Below are positions 42,273-54,179 of a stretch of 64,000 bases of DNA, one piece after another. Numbering within the stretch: the first letter of the stretch is position 1; every line of letters starts with the position of its first letter. The translations under genes and the position numbers were made by a program. Origin of the DNA: Heligmosomoides polygyrus polygyrus (taxonomy: Eukaryota; Nematoda; Chromadorea; Rhabditida; Heligmosomidae); contig OX377202.1 of NCBI GenBank assembly GCA_947396885.1, forward strand, positions 31,053,407 through 31,117,406, in the 5' to 3' direction. Below the pieces are notes generated by a model. The model searched no databases and was not told where the DNA came from. It saw nothing but the letters and a program-made list of their open reading frames with translations.

Positions 42273-44204
42273 AGACGGAACAAACACTACTAGTGTTCAA
42301 ATCGAAGTTTATGCAAAATCTTTTTGTAAATAGGACGAAAGTATTTGAAACACAATGAACCGAGCTGAAGAGTAAAATGAAATTTTGTCGCTCGTAATAC
42401 ATAGCCTGCCTTATTGAATGTCCCGCATATATCTCAATTGGAAAGGTGAAGCGCTAAGGTTACAGTTCCGTTCAGCACTCTACTACACGACACCCACTCT
42501 CTGATTTTGCATGTGGACCATAGTATCATTTGGCTGAATCTCTGGAAGACACCACATGCCCTCCTCCGACTTGGATAGATCCAGTGCCCCCTATGGAAAG
42601 CAAGGTTAGCAACCTACCCATAAGAGTGCTTATAGAGCTCTGATATAGAAGTGGTGTTCTAAGCAACATCTAGGTTTATTACGAAGAAAGGATAAGCATG
42701 CTGCGGATAAGGAATTTGATTCTTGATAGTACAAGAAAAAACGTTTCAAGAAAAAAAAAGAACCCAATTACATTAGACACTGTTTTGCCATCAGGGTGAA
42801 GGCAGTGCAGAACAATCTATGGGTGATGAGTCACCATTTTCGTTACGTTTTCCTGCTAAAAAGAGAGCGTAACTAGGAACGGGACGAAAGGACTAAAAAC
42901 GGCCGAAAACCAGGATTCGGAACACGAAAACGGAAATTCCGCACATCGCTGGGCACGATGCTCCACCGTCCTATAGTAGCGCTTGCGATGCTAATTAGTG
43001 TCAGTAAGGGTCGGTTGCGAAGATAACTATTTATTGAACGGTCTATGCAGAACTGCTACAACACTTGGCCACCTTGGACCAAAGCTGATGAATGCTTGAA
43101 CGTGGAATGTGGAAAAGAACAAAACCTAGGAAGAGCATACAGCGTGTTATTTATTTGCCCAGGAGAATTTGGAGTGCTAAAGTCCGATGCTTTTGGGATT
43201 CCTGGTATGTCAGAGCACTTCACGCCATGCTTGGGATACTCCGAGAACATGCAAATCTCGGAAAATAAGCTTCTTCAATCGCAAAGAGTCCGTTAAAGTC
43301 GTTTTTGCCCACCCACTGCGAAAATGCGGTGTTCTGATAAGTTGTATACGTTGCTGTGTAGATCTCGAAGAGGCGAATCTAACGGTGCCAACCGTTTCTC
43401 AAAAAACCTAAAACTGAAGGAGTTATGAGCATGCAAATGTTTTCGACTACTTGCTACCGACAACTCGTCCGCAGCCGCCCTTCGCAATGGAGCACAATTT
43501 TGAACGAAAAACTAACCTTTGAAAAAATTCGGTTGAACTTTGAAATTTTTGGCAATTTTTTAACGCTATCCAATAGCTTGAACTGTTGGACACAAAAATG
43601 TGCTTGCTTTCGCAATTGGCTAACTTTGAAGGAAGTTATTTCGAAAGGCCGAAAAAGCCGGGAAAATGCGGGTTTTTCGGCATTTTTGAAAAGGCTACGG
43701 CCACAACTGTAGCTCCCGTTATAAGGCGACAAGGGACCAGTTCCAGTCTCACGCAGAATATTAAGATGAGCAAGATGCTGACAGCTTACCCTTCTATTGC
43801 CTCGTTCATCGTGACGAAAAACACTCGTGCGACCATGCTTTAGAATCATATCAACGTTTATCGCGCGTGTGCGGCCCACAAGTGTTCAGTCAGCAATATG
43901 TTACAGTTTAAACATTCGGCAGACATTGAAAGGTGCCGTGGATTGGAAGGATCTCTTTTCTAGGAACGACGGAAAATGTCGGTTCAAACGCCGGTTTCTC
44001 AGAACAATGTCTTACAAGTTTGTTTTAATTCTAAAGCGGCTGGTATAGAGGCTATGTGCTGCTTTTGTTGTGATCCGAATTCTAGCGCCATGCGGACCTT
44101 CTGCCTGCACCTCTGCTTTTTCGCGCAGGATCACAACAAGGGCATTGTTTGATCACCTGCAACATCCCGATATTATGACAAAGTGCTAGGCCGCGATTTA
44201 ACAG

Positions 44205-44280
44205 CGTGGATAGTGCAATTGGCTATCATCCTACCCGAAAAGAAGACTGTGAGGTTCTAGTCTCGCCATGCGCGAGAGTT
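44205..44280 (+). repeat. tRNA-like sequence, diverged
   Basis: 'ggatagtgcaattggctatc' (A box) and 'gaggttctagtctcgcc' (B box) are followed by 'gcgagagttttgatcgcagc', which also follows the tRNA-like arms at 13273-13526. It is a relic of the same retroposon family. Confidence 0.4.
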
Positions 44281-44461
44281 TTGATCGCAGCAATAGATCT
44301 TGCAACATTCGGTTATACAGTTTTGTTAGTTTACTCGTGGTACTCTACCTATGGTACTTACTCTTATTTGTCATACTTAGGCATATTACTGAAGACATTG
44401 GTACCATTGATAATATAAAGTTGTTCTATAAATTCGAACTACCAATCTTCTCTGTCAGACT

Positions 44462-45256
44462 TCACTGTGATTTGCTTATTGTATGCGGTTTCAGATTAAT
44501 CTGTGCATAAAATTTTGTAAAAAGATCAGCTTTGGTTGGGTTATGAAGCTTATTTTCTTCGGTCTTTTCTTCGGTCCAGTTAAACGCTTTATGACGAGAG
44601 GGGGCTGTATATGCATATCGATGCCAACAATGCGCATGGTTAACCTTTCCTCCGTATGTAGTGCTAGAGTTCTGGGAGCGATGAGGTCGTCGAGTAGTGT
44701 TTCCAGCTAGGTGTAGCATCTGGATTATTGGATCAGAGAAGGCTGCTGAGAGGCTTCAAAATGCCTCGTTGGGCAGGAAAGTCGAGTGGCCAACATGATC
44801 GACGAAGTGAGCTGGACTCAATTACTCCATCGCCATTTGTGATAGAGCGATGTGGTGAACGTATGCTGAGTCTTCGGATCTCCTGTAGGCCATTGGTCTG
44901 CATATGTAGCGCAGTCATGAGAATGCCCTCTGTTCTGAAAACAAATGCGTCTGCGTCGTGCAAATGGTAGAGAGAACAAGGAATGTGGAAATTGATATCA
45001 GTCACGGTATGGGGCTGACATCACTTTTCTCATTGCTTTGATGCACTAAATTTAAGCTTGCAAGGAAGTGCTCTATATTTCTCTGAAGCTCTAAATGCCG
45101 AAGGCTGTTTTTTCTCAGAGCTGTGGAGCCTATTCGCGGAACGCTATAATTAGCCGTTATTCGCCAAAGTGCATGGCGGTCTGCATCGACGCTTTTCCGC
45201 GAAAAGCTCGCACGAGACAAGCGCATTTTCTCGGAACTCGTTCGCAGATAATTCAT
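44462..45256 (-). CDS. hypothetical three-exon gene, divergent from the DZIP1-like gene
   Basis: Three consecutive minus-strand ORFs join in frame as 45256-45006, 44934-44826 and 44671-44462 (gt..ag introns of 71 and 154 bp) to give 189 residues. The protein is basic with no signal peptide or membrane segment. Residues about 17-70 (FSRKSVDADRHALWRI, then LRHLELQRNIEHFLASL) vaguely recall the R-x-N-x-x-L / Q-R-x-I-E pattern of CFAP97/Hemingway ciliary proteins. This is a weak resemblance, not an identification. It starts 187 bp from the oppositely oriented ciliary-type gene and so may share its X-box. The splice model is tentative; the donor at 44825 (gtaatt) is the weakest point. Confidence 0.4.
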
Positions 45257-45324
45257 TACGGAAAGCCGCGGCGCAGTCAGCCACTCGGCGAGTGCGGAAT
45301 TACCAGAACGGCGACGCCGGTCTC

Positions 45325-45338
45325 GTCTCCATAGCGAC
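45325..45338 (+). promoter_or_regulatory. X-box (RFX/DAF-19 site) between the divergent genes
   Basis: GTCTCCATAGCGAC fits all 14 positions of the C. elegans X-box consensus RYYNYYWWRRNRRY. It lies 106 bp before the DZIP1-like ATG and 69 bp from the divergent ATG, within the usual distance of functional X-boxes. RFX factors drive ciliary genes, which fits DZIP1. Binding is inferred. Confidence 0.55.
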
Positions 45339-45443
45339 GGGGCGTTTTGGCGGACGTCAGCGGTCGTTCTCGCAGCGCAGTCGCTTCTGAGTCAGCTGAT
45401 CTGGGAGCCACTCTGCGCATTCTGACCAGCTTCGTTCGACTAG

Positions 45444-47966
45444 ATGTCGGAGGAAACGCCGAAGGACGTGATTCTCGACGCCCAGCACCCAAACTGGGAA
45501 CTGATCGGTCAGCTACATACCACTGCTAACTTCGCATTGGCTGCGTTGAATCTGTCCCTTTCAGATGAGGTGTCGCTTCCTCTGCTGGAAAGTGGTCTAG
45601 CGCGTTTCTCGACACTTCAGGCCGTCCTGCCCACAATGCTGTCGCTCGACGCCAGTTCAGATGAGGCTTTACAACGCAGCCGGAAGCTTCTGCGCATTTC
45701 TCAGCTTGAAATCGAGTACTTACTGGTCAGTTTGTGTTGAGTTGAATCCACTGCTTCACATTCCTTGTGACTAGACGGGTGTTGTTTCTGCCGGATGTCA
45801 ATGTGCTGTGTTATAAATAAGCGACACTCGATCGAAATACCGTCATAAATAATTTTAAATATAATTTTTAAATATGATATCCGCTACTTCGACGGTGATG
45901 CAGATCTACAGGTCGTCTGACTGCTGCATGTGTGCGAATCAAGTTTGGATCATAATCCAACAACTAACATTACTTGGTAAAATCAGCTCTAGAACGTTTG
46001 CAACTTTACTTTGGCACCTGTCAATGCTTCCTTTTGCCAAAAAGGTGTCTCTAATTGAAGATCTTCTGACTGCTGTAATGTTTCTGCGTTCTGTTATATT
46101 TGAAAATTTGGAGGCGCTATCCATAAAATATTTGAGGTCATAAACACACTGATGCTGGAGGAGCTCAATCTTGAAAGGTCCTGCGGTAAAACTTCTCAGT
46201 CATTTTGCGGATCGTTTTTGGAAGCAGCACCTAACGACATAGAGCGCAAAAGACGTGCCAGGGAGAATGAAAGACTGAGTAACAAGGCGCTTGCAAGTGC
46301 TCCCTTTCCCTCTTTTTGCTACCGTTTCAGCACCATGAACTAGTGATAAGATATGTATTACCCAACTATGTATCTACTACCATGCTTCGTAGATTTCCCT
46401 TTCCTCTTTACTGCTGCATGCGCATTATCCGCTTGGTTCTTGGTTCTTCCCTTTACTCAGCAAGGGTTTGCGTTTTGCCCTGTCGGAATCGGTTGCAGCC
46501 CTTCACCAGCTCTCGTTAAGAGGTTCAGGTGAATGAAAGAGACATGCTTCGGGCGATCCTCATCGAGACAAATTTCATACTAGACCCCGAAATTCGCACC
46601 ATCGGATCATTGGTTCCGTTCCTGCACTTGTTTGTTTATTTATTTTTCTACTTTTTGCGGGCGCGTTTAGCGCAGTCAAAAGAGGTGCCTGCTGACGCGT
46701 GCACCCTATACCAGGTTCCTGGTAGGAATTTCCCGTCCAGGCTAATCAATCTTTCCATTCCTCCTGGGTCTACGAATTGGTAACAGACTTCTCTGGGAGG
46801 TATAGGGCGCTAAGCTGCTCATCGGGTGGTCATCGCAAGTCATTGTATGGCCAAATACGCGTTCAGGTCGCCTCCACGACATCCTGCAAAAGCAGAATGC
46901 GTGGCACATTCCAAAAGGGAATGAGCGACGCCGTCCCTTAGCCTATATCCTTAGCCTTGTTTACTTATTGCACTTGTTTGTGCGCTTTACAAAAAACAAA
47001 CCTAATAAATTTAAGGAAGAACATAACATTTAACGGGCTTAGGAGTTTCTCGATTTGATTTTTCTCTCTGATGCGAAATTTACTGAACGGTATCGCCACA
47101 GCAAAAACAATCTTTTATTGCAAATATAGAGTGCCGACTTTGGAATGGAGGAGACCTTATGATAAGGATGATGAGATAGGGATGACGACGATTTTGATGA
47201 TCCAATGCTTCTGTGCCGACGGCATGCCTGAAGCAGTACATTATCCAAAGGATTATTAGTAGATGTAGAAGAATAGCAGGAACGTTAGATAGATGAGCAC
47301 TAGAAATTGACGCACTCTACTCAATTTTTGATGCTCATTCTACCTAATCTAAATCTACGCGTTTGAGTGAAGATTTTATGTACAACATAGTCGGCTTTAA
47401 GGATTTGGTATATACTTGAATTTGCTGGCAGTTCTGCCAATTTGAAGTGACCAGTGCCCAATCGATGAGGTTTGCTCAAATAATAGTGTTGAAACCCTAT
47501 GAGCAACAGAAAGAGCTGCAGAAGTTTCAAGAATATTCCATAGTTTTCTTCACAGAAGCATTGATGGTATGTTGCTTCATGTGCCGACCTTAGCCTCTTA
47601 GTGTCAATTTTTTCCTCAGCTACCCCTTTCTGTATGCGCTGCACAGCTTTCGGGTTCTCACAATTCAGTTGCCTGATGTTTTTTTCTTCAGAGATCACAA
47701 AGCCAACTAGTGGAGCAGATCCGAAAGTTGGAAATCGAAGTGCAGTCAAGGCGGAAAGAAGTGAAGCAGCTGAAGGCAGCAGTCTTCAGTGAAGACGCTC
47801 CGCTTTTCAAGGTCTTTACCGTGTCTAATAATAAGAGGTTTATACGCGTAAAATGACAAACATGTATATTCAGTGTTCTCCGTGCGGCAAAGTGTTCGTG
47901 AACCAAGAGTTTCTGGCCAGTCACCTGAAGAGACGCCACAGTGAGGAGAAGCACGAGACAAGTTGA
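45444..47966 (+). CDS. DZIP1/Iguana-like ciliary zinc-finger protein
   Basis: DZIP1 proteins act at the ciliary basal body/transition zone (family knowledge). Exon 45444-45725 encodes an N-terminal DZIP1-like domain ending LLRISQLEIEYLL, the family hallmark. Exon 47692-47811 is a coiled coil (QLVEQIRKLEIEVQSRRKEV), and exon 47874-47966 a single C2H2 finger (CSPCGKVF...HLKRRH) followed by SEEKHETS and stop. A possible middle exon is 46529-46612 (ERDMLRAILIETNF; weak donor gttccg). All four are phase 0 and give 192 residues, far shorter than vertebrate DZIP1, so coiled-coil exons may be missed in 45726-47691. A SINE lies in that interval. The X-box at 45325 supports a ciliary role. Confidence 0.7.
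46661..46965 (+). repeat. tRNA-derived SINE in an intron of the DZIP1-like gene
   Basis: 'gcgtttagcgcagtcaaaag' (A box), 'ccaggttcctggtagga' (B-box region diverged), then the body to 'gagcgacgccgtcccttagc'. Near full length, same strand as the gene. Confidence 0.7.
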
Positions 47967-49934
47967 GAGATCTGTTCGACTATGCTTTGAGGCATCATCG
48001 TTCGTGTAGAAGAAGCTTTTTTAGAAGAAGCGGTTTCTTCAGTCTATCACACTTCCCACGAGTTTAGGGAATTCCGATCGAATTTTATTTGGCACTCGTT
48101 TCTTGTTCATGAGCTTGGACCACGTCCCCTCTCCAGTTGGTTTGTATGTAGATAAATGAGGCAATAACTGCGCTGTACGATTTAAACCCACGGTTGGTAA
48201 TAGAATAGGTGTACACGTTAATCGTTTCCTCAGAATGCGTGAGTCATCATACATTCGCGAGGTGCTGTGGAAACAAATTCAAGGCGCTTTTAACTTGTAC
48301 CGTAATTTCCATGGTTAGCCGCAAGCGACTCACGGTATTATTTTTTCCACTTTCTTTTCACGAAATTTTGGTCCAATAACTAGATTTGCATGTGTAAAGT
48401 GCTTGAAATGACTAACGCAAACCGAAATTTAGACCAGTGTTTTCCAAAAAATAACGCGGAACATTTCCAGGAAGTCTTCTGAAGCTTCGTGTTTTCGTGA
48501 AAACTCAAAAAAGTGCGTGGTCTTTCGCGGAATATTTCGTGTCAATCTTGCCATGCCTTACCTTGCGTTACCTTGATAAGGGATAGGTAGGGACAACTAG
48601 GGACAGAAATATCTTAACCATTAACAGGTCGTCTTAGCCTCTCAGAAAGTGTGATAAGTTCACGAGGTCAGCATAGGTTAAGAATTTAGAAAGCGCGAAA
48701 TTAAATGTTTGCCGAGTGCAATATATGCGAAGAAAAGAATTTAATGAAGAGGATGACAGACACGAATGTTCAAGTCCTGAGCTCTGATACATCTTCAACA
48801 AGCTACTGACATCTCACATTGACTAGCAGCGTTTTGCCGTCGGTTTGTTTGAGAAACAGCCTTGTCGTGTCCCCTGAGCCTTTCTTCTAAAGACCTAACG
48901 GCTTCCTCGGTAATTCCTGTGTGTCTAGCCCATGCTTCAGAGAAAAACGTGTTGCAGTCTCGATCTTGTGGTAGTCACTTCTTCTCATACCAGCTCAATC
49001 AGATGTGCGAATTCCGATGTGTTTTCTGCTCTCGTTCAGATGTACGTACATATCTATGTGATCTCACGGTACTAGTCAGTCGCGATTCCTTATCGAACTC
49101 CAAATTGTACTTCCAGCCTTGTTTCGCTCTAATAAAGCTCTTGTTTTCAGTATTTATTGTATTTTATTTTTCCTAATATGCTTTCTTTTTCTTCTTTCTT
49201 GTTCTTATTTCCTCACGCGTTCCGATTTTCTTCATTCATTGGGCGCCTGAATCATATGCATACTAGAGGGTTTGCGTGACGGAATGGACACAGTTTACAG
49301 CTTGAAAGCTAGTCAACGCTGAAGTTTGCGGCCTGATTAGTTTGGTTACCCTAAGCGCACTGGAAGAAGTTACGCACATTGATAAGGGTAATGAAACAAC
49401 AGTTACTAGTGCACTGCGACTCGAAAAACACTTGAACAAAATAGCGACTCACACGAGTATAGGTATAGTTGCATTTAGTCTGCTCATAAGGATGATTTAG
49501 GCTAAGAATCAAGGATTACAAAACATTGTTCGAATGCAGTAGTGAGGGGCGAGGAGATGCAGATGCTGTCAGCGATGACAGCCAGCTGCTGTTGAGTTAT
49601 TATCGCGAGAACCTAAAACGCCATAAGATTCTGTTGAAAATTCACACATTGACGACAGTGTGAGCCACCGGTGGCTCATAACCTTTCGCACTATTTTTTG
49701 CACTGCTGCCGCCGGTTTTTTATAGATGTTTTTTGTGTTCCCTAATTACTTGAGATAGGTGGCGATGTCCGTTCCTCCACGTGGTGCTATTGGAAACTGC
49801 TTGCCTTTGGAAGCCGAGCTAATCACGGACAATCGAATGGAGGCGACAGGCCCTAGTGCTAGGCCGGCCTACGAACATTTTGTGTCACATCATATGGTTG
49901 ATGACGTTTCAGAGCTCTCGAGATAATGCTACGG
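47967..49934. other. gene-poor interval
   Basis: No recognisable ORF or repeat family. The palindrome TGAGCCACCGGTGGCTCA lies at 49661-49678, and its near twin at 53408-53429 lies beyond the RTE element. Confidence 0.4.
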
Positions 49935-52873
49935 CGTCCGGGGGAGCCGACGCGCTCGCAAAGCCCGGCGAGTGTGAAAAGTGTGCGAGGGCCCTGATGC
50001 GGGGACGGCATCGGGGCAACTGAGCTAGTCCGAAAGTCCCGCAACGTAGGCAAGACCCGCGTAGCAACGTTCAATGTGGGTACGTTGCCGGGCCGCTCGT
50101 GCGAGTTGGTAGAAGCACTGGAGCGAAGAAAGATAGATTTCTGTGCGGTGCAGGAGACGAGGTGGTCCTGCTGCAAGTCGAGGGACATTGGCCGCGGCTT
50201 CAAGGCTGTTCTGTGCGGCAGTCCCAGGACCACAAGTGGTGTCGGTATGATCGTCTCCGAGCGTTTCCGTGACGCGATTGCAAGCGGTAGAACGTTTCGA
50301 TGACCACGTGATGAAGATTGTTGTCGCCGTAGGGGAGCGACGATGCCATTTCTTTTCTGCGTATGCTCCGCAGACAGGCTGTTCCGAGCAAACAAAGGGC
50401 GAGTTCTGGTCCCTGCTTGATGAGAAAACAGCGGAAGTGCCGTCAGAAGATATGATTGTTGTGGCAGGTGACCTTAACGGTCACGTTCGAGCAACGAAAG
50501 ACGGCTCATGGTGGTTTTGGCTATGGGTCACGCAACGCCGATGGTGAGCGCATACTTGAGTATGCAGACTCACACGACCTCACCATCGTGAACACCAATT
50601 TTCGAAAGCGTGACTCCCACCTCATCTCGTTTTATAGCGGGAACGCCAAAACGCAGATTGACTATGTCCTTGTTAGGCGTCGCGACCAAGGCCTTGTCAC
50701 AGACACGAAGACCGTGCCGTATGCCACGCAACACCGTCCACTGATCTGCTCGCTGAAGATCACACCTCCGAGGTGTAAGCGTGTCGAACGCTGCGGGACG
50801 GCTAGAATCAATGGTGGCGATTGAAGGAGAAGGAAGCAGCTGTTATTTCTCGCATTCGGTTGCCGACGGTAACAATTGTCTACGAAACCTGGAAAGGGGC
50901 TACCAAAGCGATAACTCGAGCTGCACGCCTCGAACTCGGAACAGAGAAGCCTGGGCGACGTTGGGTCGACAAGCAGGCTTGGCTGTGGACTGACAATGCC
51001 AGAGAAAAGGTCAGGGAAAAGAAACGGCTATATCACGTATTTATCGGTGATAAAACAGTCGATACTTGGCGGAATTATCGAGAAGCGAAGAAAGCGGCAA
51101 AGAAGGCAGTGGCCACTGCTAAGGCCGCACACTACGCTGATGTGAGTGAAAAACTGGAGACGCGTGATGGTGAGCGTTATCTTTACCGCCTCGCCAAAGC
51201 TCGCTGTCGCCAAGCACAAGACATCGAGAAGTTCTTTGGCATTAATGACGAGAACGTCATCTTTTGATGGATTGTAAGAAGGCTGTGAAGCGATAGCATG
51301 ATCACTTCGAGGAGATCTCGAATGTTGAATTTGAACATCCTGCTGTTCCTTTTGCTTCACCTGTACACGGTCCCGTTCAGAAGGTCACAGTGAGCGAAAC
51401 TGAGGCAGCCCTGAGAAAGATGAAGTCAGGCAAAGCCACTAGTTCTGATGATCCGCCGGTCGACCTGTGGAAGTCGAAGGGTTGGTGCCCTGCTGACTGG
51501 CTGACAGAGTTTTTCAATCAGGTTTTTGCTGAAAAGAAAGTGCCTGAAAGTTGGCAGCAAAGCACGACTATTCCGATTTGGAAGAAGAAGGGAAGCCCCG
51601 GGAACTGCGCTAACTACCGTCCAAATCGCCTACTTTCGCACACCATGAATCTTTGAACGAATCGTGGATAGACGTATACGAGACGTCGCCCAGCTTTCCA
51701 ATAATCAGTGTGGTTTCGTTGCCGACTGTGGGACGGTTGATGCCATACACGCCGTTCGTCTTCTGCTGGAGAAGCACCGCGAGAAACAGAAACCGGTGCA
51801 TTTTGCCTTCCTGGACTTGGAGAAGGCCTTCGACCGTGTTCCGCGAGATGTTATATGGTACGCGTTGCGAGAACATCGTGTTCCTGAAGAGCGTATTGAG
51901 TGGGTGCGCATCCTCTACTCGTGCCTAATAAGCCGAATGCGAGCACCAGCGGGCACCTCGATGGACTTCCCAATCTCTGTCGGAGTGCACCAGGGGTCTG
52001 CGCTCTCCCTACTGCTCTTCGTGGTCGTCATGGATGCAATTACACGAGATCTCCACATGGCGGCACCTTGAACGTTGCTGTATGCCGATGACGTCATGCT
52101 TCGTGTGAAGAGAAAGCCGAACTCGAGCGACAGGCACAGGAATGGTGCGATCGCTTGGCATTGTTCAGACTGAAGCTAAACGTCAAAAAGACGGAGTACT
52201 TTATGACGGATGTGAATGAGCTCGGATCTATCAAGATAAATGGTACTGAGCTCTCACGAGTCACACCTTTCAAGTATCTCGGATGAACAGTTACGCTCGA
52301 TAGCAGCCTAAAGTTGGAGGTGAATGCGCGCGTAAGTGCGGCCTGGTCCAAATGACTGGGGTTCTCTGCGATAAGACAATACCCGAGTACCTCAAGTCGA
52401 AGGGTTATAGAACAGTCGTCCGCCCAGTAGCGACGTACGGTGCTGAGTGCTGGCCCGTGACGAAGGAAATTGAAAGCCGCCTCAGTGTAATGGAGACGAA
52501 AATGTTAAGGTGGACGGCCGGAGTAACGCTTTGGACCGCGTTTGCAACGACACCATACGACAAAGGTTTGGTGTCGCCACGATAGCAGACAAGTTGCGCG
52601 AAGCTCGTCTACGATGGTAAGGCCACGTGCTTCGCGCTAACGACGACACCGTCTGTAAGGTTGGCCCGAACCTTAAAGTCCATGGAAAACGGCCCAGAGG
52701 ACGCCCGAAGCAACGTTGGCTAGATACGTTGCGCTTAGACTTAAAGATAGCTGGTGTGCATCCTGATCAAGCATTTGATCGGGAGAAATGGCGTCACCAC
52801 ACCAGAAGAGCCTACCCCGCTACTAAGCGGAACAAACGCTACTGAAAATGGTGATGATGATGATGATGATGAA
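49935..52873 (+). mobile_element. RTE-type LINE, nearly full length, defective
   Basis: Endonuclease, RT and 3' parts occur in order on the plus strand, and the element ends in a (TGA)n tail (52854-52873), the kind of 3' simple repeat RTE elements carry. The 5' boundary is estimated from where coding similarity starts. The GC-rich 49935-50040 is presumably the leader. Confidence 0.8.
50050..52845 (+). pseudogene. RTE polyprotein (endonuclease + reverse transcriptase), several frameshifts and stops
   Basis: Endonuclease: RVATFNVGTLPGRSCELVEA, CAVQETRWSCCKSR, then after a shift near 50290 FSAYAPQTGC, VVAGDLNGHV, after another near 50510 ILEYADSHDLTIVNTNF and QIDYVLVRRRD. RT: ALRKMKSGKATSSDD (51405), WQQSTTIPIWKKKGSPGNCA, HFAFLDLEKAFDRVPRDVIW (motif A, 51800), SVGVHQGSALSLLLFVVVMD (motif B), LLYADDVML (motif C, 52078, after a UGA), then VRPVATYGAECW (52420) and GRPKQRWLDTLRLDLK. 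Motif B has lost the usual P after S (HQGSALS). It is non-functional as read. Confidence 0.85.
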
Positions 52874-52994
52874 TTACTTGAGATAGGAGAATGTCCAACA
52901 GGGATAAGTAAGGAAATTGTCTTTGCCTTCATTAGATATATCAAATTAAAAAAATTTTACTAGGAAGGAGACTAATTATACAAAAACAAAACAA

Positions 52995-53365
52995 TTCAAG
53001 TCAGTATTTTTCACCCAGACTTTGCCCAGGGAGGTGATTTGGAGTGCTGATCTCGAATCTGACATCCTTTTTCAAAATTTGGGCTGATTACGGTAGGTTA
53101 CTATAGGTACGGGTGACTAAGGCTGTCGGCGATTATCCGTCCCTGCCGCACTCCACCGTAATACCAAAAAACGAATGTCAGATCGTGATCAGCACCCCAA
53201 ATAACCCTCCCTTGGGGCGACGTTTGGGGGAAAACGGTGATCATGACCTCGGCAGGCTTAGTCACCCGAACATACCGTAACCTATCGTAATCGGCCGAAA
53301 TTTCATAAATGGATATCAGATTTGTGATCAGCGCTCTAAATAACCCCTCATGTCGAAGTTTGATA
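52995..53365. repeat. foldback repeat of the 'cgaatctggcatc' family
   Basis: 52995-53100 and 53170-53365 are partly inverted copies of each other ('gtgctgatctcgaatctgac' and 'cagatttgtgatcagcgctc', plus 'tcgtaatcggccgaaat'). Same family as the ends of the 40.8-42.3 kb foldback. Confidence 0.5.
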
Positions 53366-53407
53366 GAGAAAAGCACGCAAAACAAGAGAGTGGTCCTCGA
53401 GGGACAT

Positions 53408-53429
53408 TATGAGCCACCGGTGGCTCATA
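53408..53429. repeat. 22-bp perfect palindrome around GAGCCACCGGTGGCTC
   Basis: The sequence is its own reverse complement over 22 bp. A matching 18-bp core is at 49661-49678. 53430-53690 is otherwise featureless. Confidence 0.9.
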
Positions 53430-53689
53430 GCGGCTCATAGCGTGCATACGTAGAAACGCGCGCGTGTCCCACCCGGCTTTCTGCCGCTTAAGCAATCGAA
53501 GCCAAGGAACAAAAGACTCCTGACTTTGATTGGCATGTGGGCAGGAGCAAACGAGCTAACAATAAGCACCTAACAGCACTTCGAGAGCACTACTTTCAGA
53601 AACGAAGTATTGTAGAGCAATGTCGTTATCAATGCTAAGACGGAAGGTTTGGGATGATGGTGCCCTAGCTGCGGAAATATTACAGTACC

Positions 53690-54110
53690 ACTGCCGAAAA
53701 CGACATGCGAAACATGATATTGCAAGGCATGGGAGAGAAGATCAACGGCCGGCAGCTTTACCATCTACGCTTCGTTGATCGTGTAGAATCGAGCATTAGC
53801 CAAGCTGAGAGAGCGGTGGCCTACTTCCATTTCGTATCTGGGAGCGTTGGACTGCGGCTGAATCTTACGACGTCGATGTTCACAAGAATGGGGCAGATTT
53901 GTGATGCCCATTCTCGCTCAGTGGAACGGACATCTCTGATACTTGTGAAGGAGACCACAATGTTGTGCAGTACTCAAGAATTGGCCTGACATAGGTTTCA
54001 AAAGTTTGGGGAGGGTAGGGTTCTGCTGTTCACCGCTTCTACCAGGAAGTTCAAGCAAGTGCTCCCGAGCATGTTCTCTAGAATCTCCGCGGAACCCATT
54101 CGGTTAAGGA
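53690..54110 (+). pseudogene. RTE relic, RT active-site region
   Basis: Plus frame reads INGRQLYHLRFVDRVESS (F-V-D-R where RTE elements have F-A-D-D), SISQAERAVAYFHFVSGSVG and LRLNLTTSMFTRMGQ. Truncated on both sides. It converges on a second RTE relic on the other strand. Confidence 0.65.
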
Positions 54111-54125
54111 TCTGGTCTAGCGATT

Positions 54126-54174
54126 GGCTGTGAAACGCACTAGGTGACCAGTCCACCTAGTGCGTTTCACAGCC
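54126..54174. repeat. 21-bp perfect hairpin at the junction of two opposed RTE relics
   Basis: 54126-54146 and 54154-54174 are exact reverse complements with a 7-nt loop. Confidence 0.9.
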
Positions 54175-54179
54175 GACTC

